Below are positions 1 through 5,708 of a stretch of DNA of 5,768 nucleotides, piece by piece. The stretch is from Spirochaetaceae bacterium. GTDB taxonomy: Bacteria; Spirochaetota; Spirochaetia; Treponematales; Breznakiellaceae. Location of the stretch: contig JAITKD010000051.1 in assembly GCA_031278575.1 (NCBI GenBank), positions 1-5,768 on the forward strand, given 5' to 3'. Position 1 is the stretch's first letter. The number at the start of each line of letters is the position of its first letter. Both the position numbers and the translations under genes were made by a program. The notes below the pieces were generated by a model. The model did not search any database and had not been told where the DNA came from. It worked only from the letters and a program-made list of their open reading frames with translations.

Positions 1-67
1 ATTTGCGCAATGAAATGAGCAAATACATTAGGGAAACGCGATTAGCGTCAAGTTAATCAGCGTTTCC
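1..67 (-). mobile_element. MITE, IS5-like ends, inner part of left copy (cut by window edge)
   Basis: This stretch is the reverse complement of 5166-5232 with 65 of 67 bases identical (mismatches at 27 and 44). It is a second copy of the 154-bp element at 5166-5319 in opposite orientation, of which only the hairpin-bearing end lies in the window. The terminal repeat reads GGAAACGCTGATTAA inward from position 67. The four bases just outside, CTAG at 68-71, fit the YTAR target preference known for IS5-type elements, but the matching duplication would lie outside the window. No transposase is encoded, so the copy could only be moved in trans. Assignment to IS5-like elements is inferred from the end sequence and target alone. 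Confidence 0.7.
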
Positions 68-71
68 CTAG
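28..71. repeat. Palindromic hairpin at the left MITE end
   Basis: The arms TAGGGAAACGCGATTA (29-44) and TAATCAGCGTTTCCCTA (54-70) pair along their whole length apart from one bulged A, around a 9-nt loop. The same hairpin occurs at 5162-5205. It could fold in RNA from either strand, but no T-run follows, so a role as intrinsic terminator is not shown. Confidence 0.8.
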
Positions 72-94
72 TAATTACAATTGAAACATCAACC

Positions 95-184
95 ATGAAA
101 ACAATTAAAAAAATTAAAACATTTGGAGAATATATTTTATCTCAGGCCAAATCAAATCTGAAGTGCGAAAACAGAGGGGTATAG
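95..184 (+). CDS. Orphan 29-codon ORF, AT-rich, doubtful
   Basis: An ATG opens a 29-codon frame beginning MKTIKKIKTFGEYILSQAK and ending at TAG. The stretch is strikingly AT-rich compared with the GC-rich genes to its right. No Shine-Dalgarno sequence precedes the ATG. The frame lies between the left MITE and the IS30-like stump. It may be the 5' remnant of an older gene broken by insertions, or chance. I do not recognise the protein and propose no function. Confidence 0.2.
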   Translation: MKTIKKIKTFGEYILSQAKSNLKCENRGV

Positions 185-186
185 AA

Positions 187-250
187 AAGGCATCGTCAAG
201 TCCGGTAAAATGAAGTTGCAAAACCATTTTTCGGAAGAGAACGATGCCTT
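187..250 (+). promoter_or_regulatory. Stem sequestering the start codon of the IS30-like transposase
   Basis: AAGGCATCGT (187-196) is perfectly complementary to ACGATGCCTT (241-250), which contains the ATG at 244. In a transcript reading in from outside, the pairing would bury the start codon. Insertion sequences commonly use such structures to limit transposase made from external transcription. The sequence between the arms, around 200-222, vaguely resembles an IS30-family terminal repeat, but the partner end is missing, so this is not assigned. Confidence 0.4.
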
Positions 251-309
251 ATACTCATTTTACCCGTGATGAAAGAATTACGCTGCAGGCAATGGCCCGG
301 TATGCGGCT
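244..309 (+). pseudogene. IS30-like transposase, 5' stump only
   Basis: The first 20 or so codons read MPYTHFTRDERITLQAMARY. This resembles the opening of IS30-family transposases, which commonly begin with Y-S/T-H-L/F-T followed by a charged E-R stretch, the start of an N-terminal helix-turn-helix. After about codon 22 the frame continues into glycine-, proline- and arginine-rich sequence unlike any transposase. The expected helix-turn-helix continuation and the DDE catalytic domain are absent. A full family member has roughly 300-400 residues, so this is a dead remnant. The exact breakpoint, between about 300 and 325, cannot be fixed. The assignment rests on a short match and is moderate only. 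The frame's further extension to 669 overlaps rmuC and should not be annotated. Confidence 0.45.
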
Positions 310-391
310 GCCCAAATGCTGTGGACTTTACCCCGTTGGAGACTCGCGGGGTCAGGCCGAGGTTTTGGGGGCTTTGGGGGTCAGCCCTGCC

Positions 392-408
392 CCCGGCGGC
401 GGGCCGGG
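392..408 (-). terminator. GC-only hairpin just past rmuC stop (weak terminator candidate)
   Basis: CCCGG (392-396) pairs with CCGGG (404-408) around a 7-nt loop, 7 nt beyond the rmuC stop on the minus strand. No U-tract follows, so intrinsic termination is not supported and the hairpin may be incidental in this very GC-rich spacer. The surrounding 310-415 has long G and C runs and no gene that I can support. Confidence 0.2.
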
Positions 409-415
409 CCCCCGT

Positions 416-1732
416 TCACGGGCCTTCCGGGGGGGCGCCCATGTCCCCAAGCAGGGCCTGGGCCTGGGAATCCGGCAGGGTCTGGACTTCCCGGAGCTTC
501 CGCTCAATGGACCGGGAACGGGTTCCGGCCCGTTCGATTTCTTTGCTGGCCTGGTCGAGTTTTTCCTTGGTTTTGTCCAGGACCTCCCCGAATTTTCCGA
601 ACTCGGTCCGGACCGCCCCGAGCAGTTCCCATATTTCGCTGGTCCGTTTTTCCACCGCCAGGCTCCTGAACCCCATCTGCAGGCTGGAGAGAAAGGCCGA
701 AAGGGTGGTGGGGCCGGTGATGGTGATCTTGGATTCCCGCTGGAGGGATTCAAACAGATTGGGGATCCGCAAAACCTCCGCGTAGAGGCCCTCGAAGGGC
801 AAAAACATGATGGCAAAATCCGTGGTATGGGGGGGATCCACGTATTTGGTTTTAATATCCTTGGCAAAAAGCCGGATTTTCCGTTCCAGCTCTTTTTTAT
901 ACCGGTCTATGTCCTCGACGTTCCCCGTTTCGTAGGCGGCCTGGAGCCGCTCGTAATCCTCCGAGGGGAATTTGGCGTCCAGGGGCAGCCAGAGGATCCG
1001 GTCCGAATTCTCTTTGCTGGGGATCTTGACCGCGTATTCCACCATATCGTTGCTGCCCGCCTTGGTTTTCACGTTTTGGGCGTACTGGTTGGGGGAGAGG
1101 ATCTGTTCCAGAATGGCCCCCAGTTGGTATTCCCCCAGGACCCCCTTGGTTTTAACATTGGACAGGACCTTTTTAAGGTCCCCCACCCCGGTGGCCAGGC
1201 TCTGCATCTCCCCCAGGCCCTTCTGGACCAGTTCCAGCCGCTCGCTGACCAGCTTGAAGGATTCCCCTAAACGGGTTTCCAGGGTTTTATGGAGTTTTTC
1301 GTCCACCGTTTCCCGCATCTTTTCCAGTTTGACGCTGTTGTCGTTTTGGATGTCCAGGAGCTTCTTTTCCATGGCCCCCCGCATCTTTTCCAGGGAATTG
1401 GACAGTTCTTCCCGGTTTACCCGGGCGGAATGGTTCACCGATTCCAGGATGGCCTTTAATTTTCCCTCCAAAAGGGAAGAAAAGTTGATAAAAACCCGGT
1501 TGAGTTCCTCCCGGGAATCCTTGGCGGACCGGTTCATCTCCTCCCGGTTTCTGCCGAATTCATCCCTAAGGGAAATTTCATTTTTATCGAGCCGTTTTTC
1601 GTATTCCAGAAACCGCTGGGCGGTCTGCTCCTGTTCCCGGGAATCGTTTTTTTTGATTAAAATAATCAAGAGGAGGATGAGTTCCAGGGCTATTCCAATC
1701 AAAATCAGCCAGAGGATATGGGTTTCCAACAT
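416..1732 (-). CDS. rmuC: RmuC family protein (DNA recombination protein RmuC)
   Basis: The 438-residue protein has the RmuC layout. A hydrophobic N-terminal segment (about residues 7-26, rich in L and I) probably anchors it in the inner membrane. A long charged coiled-coil region follows (about 31-190), then the conserved nuclease-like RmuC domain (about 195-375). Family hallmarks are visible: GVLGEYQLGAILEQ (197-210), LPLDAKFP (249-256), DFAIMFLPFEG (305-315) and TTLSAFLSSL (342-351). The C-terminal tail returns to coiled coil. The length is normal. In E. coli rmuC limits inversions at short inverted repeats; its biochemical activity is not well established. The start ATG is preceded on its strand by AAGGAAGG at a short spacing. 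It is divergent from the 1829 operon with 96 bp between them. Overlapping plus-strand frames are antisense shadows. Confidence 0.93.
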   Translation of the reverse strand: MLETHILWLILIGIALELILLLIILIKKNDSREQEQTAQRFLEYEKRLDKNEISLRDEFGRNREEMNRSAKDSREELNRVFINFSSLLEGKLKAILESVNHSARVNREELSNSLEKMRGAMEKKLLDIQNDNSVKLEKMRETVDEKLHKTLETRLGESFKLVSERLELVQKGLGEMQSLATGVGDLKKVLSNVKTKGVLGEYQLGAILEQILSPNQYAQNVKTKAGSNDMVEYAVKIPSKENSDRILWLPLDAKFPSEDYERLQAAYETGNVEDIDRYKKELERKIRLFAKDIKTKYVDPPHTTDFAIMFLPFEGLYAEVLRIPNLFESLQRESKITITGPTTLSAFLSSLQMGFRSLAVEKRTSEIWELLGAVRTEFGKFGEVLDKTKEKLDQASKEIERAGTRSRSIERKLREVQTLPDSQAQALLGDMGAPPEGP

Positions 1733-1793
1733 AGCGCCTTCCTTACGGGTAAAAATAGGGTGAACCGGTTCCCCCTGCCTGAAAGGGGACGGC

Positions 1794-1822
1794 TTGAAAA
1801 GGACCGCTCCCTCAGGTACAGT
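1794..1822 (+). promoter_or_regulatory. Candidate sigma-70 promoter for the operon starting at 1829
   Basis: TTGAAA (1794-1799) and TACAGT (1817-1822) are separated by exactly 17 bp, a usable -35/-10 pair. Transcription would begin near 1829, which is the ATG of the first gene. The mRNA would then have little or no leader. The ATG also lacks a strong Shine-Dalgarno sequence (only TAGAG nearby). This fits leaderless initiation but is a prediction from consensus matching alone. Confidence 0.35.
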
Positions 1823-1828
1823 TAGAGT

Positions 1829-2284
1829 ATGCCGAATTTACGGTATTTTATAAAGGTACTCCCGGTCCTCTTGTTTTTTTTCGGGGCGATGGGTCCCGGG
1901 TGGGCCCAATCCGGTGAGGAGGATCCTTCCGCCCTCATCGGCCTTACCCTGGAGGAGGTCCTGTCCCGGTTCGGGCCGCCCCGGCTGGTGTACCCCGTCC
2001 GGGGGCTTGAGGAATGGCAGGATGACGTGGTTTTTGAATATGAAAACCGGGACCTGTATATTCACCGGGACCGGGTCTGGCAGGTGGGGCTTACCTCGGC
2101 CTATGGGATAACGCGGGGGGATCCCCGGTCGCTGGCGCTCCTGGTTTTGGGGGAAAGGGCCCGGAATTTTGACGGTTATATCGCCGTTTCCTTTCCGGGC
2201 GGGTCCTGGCCCCTCCGTATCCGGGTGAATATAGATTCCCAAGACAAGGTCGCGGGGGTGTTTATTTATCGTTCCGATTTTTAA
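1829..2284 (+). CDS. Secreted protein of unknown function, possible BamE/SmpA-like fold
   Basis: The 151-residue product begins with a typical Sec signal peptide: basic start (MPNLRYFIK), hydrophobic core VLPVLLFFFGAMG, and a likely signal peptidase I site after AQ at residue 27 (GWAQ|SGEED). There is no lipobox cysteine, so it is probably periplasmic or exported. The mature part opens with LIGLTLEEVLSRFGPPRLVYP (about 36-56), which recalls the 'G-x-t-x-x-e-V-x-x-x-f-G-x-P' helix-turn of BamE/OmlA-like domains. The rest alternates predicted beta strands with tryptophans and ends in VAGVFIYRSDF. I do not recognise a named family, and the BamE likeness is an inference from a short motif. The upstream start is preferred because only it includes the complete signal peptide. 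It is first in the cluster, 10 bp ahead of aroDE. Confidence 0.75.
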   Translation: MPNLRYFIKVLPVLLFFFGAMGPGWAQSGEEDPSALIGLTLEEVLSRFGPPRLVYPVRGLEEWQDDVVFEYENRDLYIHRDRVWQVGLTSAYGITRGDPRSLALLVLGERARNFDGYIAVSFPGGSWPLRIRVNIDSQDKVAGVFIYRSDF

Positions 2285-2294
2285 GGGAGTTAAA

Positions 2295-3803
2295 ATGGCC
2301 CGAATTTGCCTTTGTTTAACCGGGAAAACCCTTGCCCGGGATCAGGAGATCCTGGAAAAATACGAAAAACAGGTGGATATGGCGGAACTCCGGGTGGATT
2401 GTCTTGATCCGGATGAACGGTTCCTGATCCGCCGTTTCCCCGAGATGGTAAAGGCGCCGGTGATCCTGACGATCCGGCGGGAACGGGACGGCGGTTTTTT
2501 TGTCGGCGGCGAGGGGGCCCGGATCATCCTGTTATCCAAGGGCCTTGCCTTTGCCGAGGCGGATCGCCGGCATAATTTTGCCTACGTGGATTTGGAGGAG
2601 GACCTGAACGTCCCCAGCCTTGAGGAGGCCGCCCGGACCTTTGGCACCCGGATTATCCGTTCCTTCCACGATTATCAGGGGGTGGAGCAAAACCTCGCCG
2701 GCCGGCTCCGGGCATTGCGCCACGGAGGGGACGAAATTGCCAAAGCCGCGGTGATGCCCCGGTCCATGGCGGAGGTGATCCGGGTCTACGAGGCTGCCCG
2801 GGAGACCCGGGGTTTAGAGAAAATACTCCTCTGTATGGGGGATTACGGCGGTAATACCCGGATCCTGGCGGAACTTTTGGGCTCCCACTTAACCTATGCC
2901 GCGGTTAAGGGGGAGGCCGATATGCCTCCGGGGGCGCCGGGCCAGCTTTGCCCCAAGGAGTTGGTGGATTTTTACCGGTTTCGGACGATTACCCCCAAAA
3001 CCCGGATCTTCGGGATCGTGGGTTTTCCCCTCACGGCCACCTCCAGCCCCGCTTTTTTTAACACCATCTTTAGCCAGCAAAACCTGGACGCCGTGTATAT
3101 TCCCTTTCCTTCGGATTCCCTGGAGGCCTTTATGCGGCTGGCGGACCTCATCGGCCTGGAGGGAGCGTCGGTAACGATCCCCTACAAAGAGGAGATCCTG
3201 CCGTATTTGAAACTCCGCTCGGAAAAGGTGGATTTTATCAAGGCCTGCAATACCATCCTCCGGCGGCCGGGCGGCTGGGTCGGGGCCAATACGGATGCCC
3301 TGGGATTTTCCGACTCCCTCCTCAATTTTATCGGCGCGAAGAACCTCAAGGGGAAAAGGGTTACCATTATCGGGGCCGGGGGAGTCGCCCGGGCGGTGGC
3401 GGCGGAGGTGTACCGGCTCAAGGGGAAGGCCCTGGTCCTCAACCGCACCCTGTTCCGCGCCCGGGATCTGGCCGCCCCGTACCGTTTTGCCTGGTCGGGC
3501 CTCGACGGCCGGGGGGCGGACCTGATGTCCAGGTATTCGGACATCATCATCCAAACCACCTCGGTGGGGATGGAACCGGATGTTAACGCCGATCCCCTGG
3601 AGTTGTACAAATTTACGGGGAAAGAGGTGGTGATGGATCTTATTTATAAGCCGGAAACCTCCCATCTATTAAGGCGGGCCGCCCAGGCGGGCTGTTCTAT
3701 CCGGAACGGGTATGATATGCTCATCCGTCAGGCCCAATACCAGTACACCCAGTTTTTGGGGGGAGATTTTCCCGCGCAGCTTATGTCCCGGATGATTATT
3801 TGA
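2295..3803 (+). CDS. aroDE: Fused type I 3-dehydroquinate dehydratase / shikimate dehydrogenase
   Basis: This 502-residue bifunctional enzyme converts 3-dehydroquinate to 3-dehydroshikimate and then, with NADPH, to shikimate. Residues 1-230 are type I AroD: ELRVD (31-35), SFHDY with the catalytic His125, EIAKAAVMP with the Schiff-base Lys150, Arg189, and APGQL with Gln217. Residues 236-502 are AroE: TSSPAFFN (249-256), SVTIPYKE with catalytic Lys298, ACNT (317-320), GANTDALGF with catalytic Asp334, the nucleotide loop GAGGVARA (360-367), NRT (383-385) expected to favour NADP, TTSVGM (421-426), and MLIRQAQ (475-481). Compared with E. coli numbering, the Glu86 position of AroD is Asp65, and AroE Ser14 is Thr249; both are conservative. 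The gene is preceded by AGGGAG at good spacing. AroD-AroE fusions are known from plants, chlamydiae and some other bacteria including spirochaetes. Confidence 0.95.
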   Translation: MARICLCLTGKTLARDQEILEKYEKQVDMAELRVDCLDPDERFLIRRFPEMVKAPVILTIRRERDGGFFVGGEGARIILLSKGLAFAEADRRHNFAYVDLEEDLNVPSLEEAARTFGTRIIRSFHDYQGVEQNLAGRLRALRHGGDEIAKAAVMPRSMAEVIRVYEAARETRGLEKILLCMGDYGGNTRILAELLGSHLTYAAVKGEADMPPGAPGQLCPKELVDFYRFRTITPKTRIFGIVGFPLTATSSPAFFNTIFSQQNLDAVYIPFPSDSLEAFMRLADLIGLEGASVTIPYKEEILPYLKLRSEKVDFIKACNTILRRPGGWVGANTDALGFSDSLLNFIGAKNLKGKRVTIIGAGGVARAVAAEVYRLKGKALVLNRTLFRARDLAAPYRFAWSGLDGRGADLMSRYSDIIIQTTSVGMEPDVNADPLELYKFTGKEVVMDLIYKPETSHLLRRAAQAGCSIRNGYDMLIRQAQYQYTQFLGGDFPAQLMSRMII

Positions 3804-3816
3804 GAAGGAGCGGTTT

Positions 3817-4518
3817 ATGGATCAAGGATCGGTTAAGGAATTGGTCGGTAAAAAGGCGGTGGAAACCATGGTAAAAAGCGGCATGAAGCTGGGGCTTGGA
3901 ACCGGTTCCACCGCCATGCCCGCGGTTCGTCATGTGGGCCTTCTCCTGCGACAGGGGGTATTGAAGGATATCCGGGCGGTTCCCACCAGTTTTCAGACCA
4001 GTATAGAATGTGAAAAATGGGGAATTCCCCTGTTCAGCCTCAATTCCGCGGAGATCCGGGGGGAATTGGACCTGACCATTGACGGCGCCGACGAGGTGGA
4101 CCCCCGGGGGTATTGCATCAAGGGGGGCGGCGGGGCCCTGCTGGTGGAGAAGATCACCGCCTATGCCTCAAAAGCCTACGTCATCGTGGCGGACGAGACC
4201 AAGGTGGTGGAAAATCTGGGGCTGCGCTTCCCCCTGCCCATCGAGGTAATCCCCGAAGCCCGGGTGTCCGTATCCCTGGCCCTGGAAGCCTTTGGGGGGG
4301 AGCTTATGCTGCGGGAGGCGGTGCGTAAGGCCGGGCCGGTAATCACCGAACACGGGAACCTCCTTTTGGATCTGCGGTTTAAACGCCCCGTGGATCCCGT
4401 CCTTTTGGAAACCGAACTCAACCGCATCCCCGGAATCGTGGAAAACGGCTTTTTTACCCGGCTTATCCCCCGGGTCTTGGTGGGTCATGCCGATGGGACC
4501 GTGGAGATCCGGGACTGA
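3817..4518 (+). CDS. rpiA: Ribose-5-phosphate isomerase A
   Basis: The 233-residue product matches type A ribose-5-phosphate isomerase, which interconverts ribose-5-P and ribulose-5-P in the cytosolic pentose phosphate pathway. Visible motifs in order: GLGTGSTA (26-33, phosphate loop), DGADEVD (89-95, with Asp89 and Asp92 matching E. coli Asp81 and Asp84), KGGGGALLVEK (102-112, with Lys102 and the catalytic base Glu111 matching Lys94 and Glu103), FPLPIEVIP (138-146), EHGNLLLD (178-185) and PGIVENGFF (205-213). Length is close to E. coli RpiA. The start has an AAGGAG ribosome site and follows aroDE by 13 bp. Its stop TGA shares an A with the next ATG (TGATG), suggesting translational coupling. 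The non-oxidative branch also supplies erythrose-4-P for the shikimate pathway, a plausible reason for the linkage. Confidence 0.96.
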   Translation: MDQGSVKELVGKKAVETMVKSGMKLGLGTGSTAMPAVRHVGLLLRQGVLKDIRAVPTSFQTSIECEKWGIPLFSLNSAEIRGELDLTIDGADEVDPRGYCIKGGGGALLVEKITAYASKAYVIVADETKVVENLGLRFPLPIEVIPEARVSVSLALEAFGGELMLREAVRKAGPVITEHGNLLLDLRFKRPVDPVLLETELNRIPGIVENGFFTRLIPRVLVGHADGTVEIRD

Positions 4519-5165
4519 TGGGACTGGACCGGCATATCAATTTTTTTGAACTGGAAAAGGCCGCCGCCAAACCGGGCTGTCCCCTCTGCCGGATCATCGC
4601 CGAGCGGGTGGAACGGTATATGGATAACCTGCTTTTTGAACACGTTTCCGACCGGGCTTTCCGGGCGGCCTACCGCGTTGCCGGGGGGTTCTGCGCCTGT
4701 CATTCCCGGCATCTTGAGTCCTTTCGGGACGGCCTTGCGGTGGCTATTTTGGGACGGGACATCCTGGAGGACCGGCTGAAGGCGTTTACCACGGGAAAAT
4801 TCCGCAAACCCAAAGCCCCCTGCCCGGTTTGTCTGGAACAGGACCGGATAGAAGGGGAGTACCTCAGCTTTCTTGCCGGTTCCGGCGGGGACGGCCGGAA
4901 CGAAGCGGACCTGCGGGCCGCCTTTACCGCTTCGGAGGGGCTCTGCCTCCCCCATTACGAAAGGCTCATGAGGAGCGCCCGGACCATCCCCGGCTGGATC
5001 ATCCGGTTCCAGGAGGAGCGTTTCCGGGAACTCCTCGTCCGGACGGAACGGTTCATTGAGCTGTCCGCCTACGGCAGGCAGGAGGAATTTTCCCGGCTTG
5101 AAGAAAAGGACAAAGTCGTCTGGAAGGAACTCGCGGCGGCCCTCCGGGGGGCAACGTTCCGTTAG
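4518..5165 (+). CDS. DUF6062-like protein with two CPxC / GxCxxH metal-binding modules
   Basis: This 215-residue protein of unknown function contains a duplicated cysteine/histidine pattern. Module one has C21-x2-C24 (GCPLC) and C59-x2-H62 (GFCACH). Module two has C102-x2-C105 (CPVC) and C143-x2-H146 (GLCLPH). The spacings within modules, 34 and 37 residues, are alike, so each module could bind one zinc or similar metal and the protein looks like an ancient tandem duplication. I match this architecture from memory to DUF6062, without a search. No signal peptide or membrane segment is seen, so it is probably cytosolic. The C-terminal third (about 160-211) is charged and helical and ends near VVWKELAAALRG, a plausible natural end. 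The ATG overlaps the rpiA stop by one base. The stop TAG lies inside the target duplication of the following MITE. Confidence 0.85.
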   Translation: MGLDRHINFFELEKAAAKPGCPLCRIIAERVERYMDNLLFEHVSDRAFRAAYRVAGGFCACHSRHLESFRDGLAVAILGRDILEDRLKAFTTGKFRKPKAPCPVCLEQDRIEGEYLSFLAGSGGDGRNEADLRAAFTASEGLCLPHYERLMRSARTIPGWIIRFQEERFRELLVRTERFIELSAYGRQEEFSRLEEKDKVVWKELAAALRGATFR

Positions 5166-5205
5166 GGAAACGCTGATTAACTTGACGCCAATCGCGTTTC
5201 CCTAA
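5162..5205 (+). repeat. Perfect-armed palindrome at the left MITE end, abutting the operon stop codon
   Basis: TTAGGGAAACGC (5162-5173) and GCGTTTCCCTAA (5194-5205) are exact reverse complements, and the interior GATTA/CAATC adds partial pairing. The hairpin begins at the stop codon of the DUF6062-like gene, so any transcript leaving the operon would fold it. It may protect the 3' end or slow readthrough. No U-tract follows, so I do not call an intrinsic terminator. Confidence 0.75.
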
Positions 5206-5319
5206 GGTATTTGCTCATTTCATTGCGCAAATGGGGTAAACTTTGTTTCCTTGCGTTAAAGTAGCACCGATTGCGCCAACATAGTTGGCGAATTCTTGAT
5301 TGAATAAATCAGTGCTTCC
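5166..5319 (+). mobile_element. Complete 154-bp MITE with IS5-like ends
   Basis: The element opens with GGAAACGCTGATTAACTTGA and ends with TTGAATAAATCAGTGCTTCC. The second, reverse-complemented, matches the first at 14 of 20 positions, including GGAA and CTGATT. It is flanked by identical TTAG at 5162-5165 and 5320-5323, a 4-bp target duplication of YTAR form. IS5-type elements are known for 4-bp YTAR targets. No transposase fits in 154 bp, so this is a non-autonomous miniature element. It carries two hairpins, one at its left end and one at 5274-5290 (CGCCAAC-ATA-GTTGGCG). On the minus strand, from its right end, it is open for 34 codons without an ATG start, probably by chance. Its left part is repeated inverted at 1-67. 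Confidence 0.75.
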
Positions 5320-5323
5320 TTAG

Positions 5324-5708
5324 GGCTATGCCGGGGGTATATATATGAAAGGAATATGGTTGTGAAAAGAGATAGGTTTTAGCGAGGGCGGTAAGGCTCG
5401 CCGTCCACGGCAACTCGGACAGGGGCGCGCCGACACCGACCGCTGTCCGCGCCTCGTACCGGACGTGTTCCCTCAATCACGTTTCATGCGCATAACCTCC
5501 GCGCTATATATGCGGTGGGAGCCGTCCTGCTTTCATCAAACGGGAAAAAGCGCGAAAAAGATGAAAAACGAAAAATTTTGAAACAGGCCCTAACTTATAA
5601 CGCAGAGCTAAAAGAAAGGACAAGGGAAGTGCCGCCGCGAACCGTGTAATCCTGTTTATGGCACCGCCTCTGATCCTGTGATTCTGGAAAACCTCCGGAG
5701 ATTGTGAT
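5324..5708. other. 385-bp region without an assignable gene; several GC-rich stem-loops
   Basis: After the MITE the DNA changes character: TATATATA at 5338-5345, a GC-rich structured tract at about 5380-5515, then A-rich sequence at 5530-5625. Stem-loops seen are GCGAG/CTCGC (5382-5386 with 5397-5401), CGGACAG/CTGTCCG (5416-5422 with 5443-5449) and CCGC/GCGG (5499-5502 with 5512-5515). A plus-strand frame is open at 5395-5649 and ends with lysine- and glutamate-rich sequence followed by VPPRTV, but it has no ATG. A second frame ends in SAKKMKNEKF near 5579. An overlapping minus-strand frame at 5504-5761 is also open. None has a recognisable family or clear start, so none is called. A structured RNA or gene remnants are possible. 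Confidence 0.4.

Noticed and set aside
349..380. G-quadruplex between the IS stump and rmuC
   Set aside because: Only three adequate G-runs occur with uneven loops; the fourth run needed is too far away.
266..1270. Long plus-strand frame (334 codons) opposite rmuC
   Set aside because: It lies antisense to the well-conserved RmuC domain and its product is low-complexity G/P/F-rich with no motif; it is a shadow of GC-rich codon use.
2889..3665. 258-codon minus-strand frame inside aroDE
   Set aside because: The plus strand carries all AroD/AroE catalytic motifs; the antisense product is G/P/R-rich with no family signature.
5194..5232. Intrinsic terminator after the operon
   Set aside because: The hairpin is strong but is followed by CTAAGGTATTTGC, not a U-tract, and it is fully explained as a MITE terminus.
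5624..5665. Possible template or variable repeat of a diversity-generating retroelement
   Set aside because: The stretch GCGAACCGTGTAATCC recalls the N-R-V-I-R-G-G-S-W region of such repeats, but the next bases do not continue the motif, and no reverse transcriptase or second repeat is in the window.
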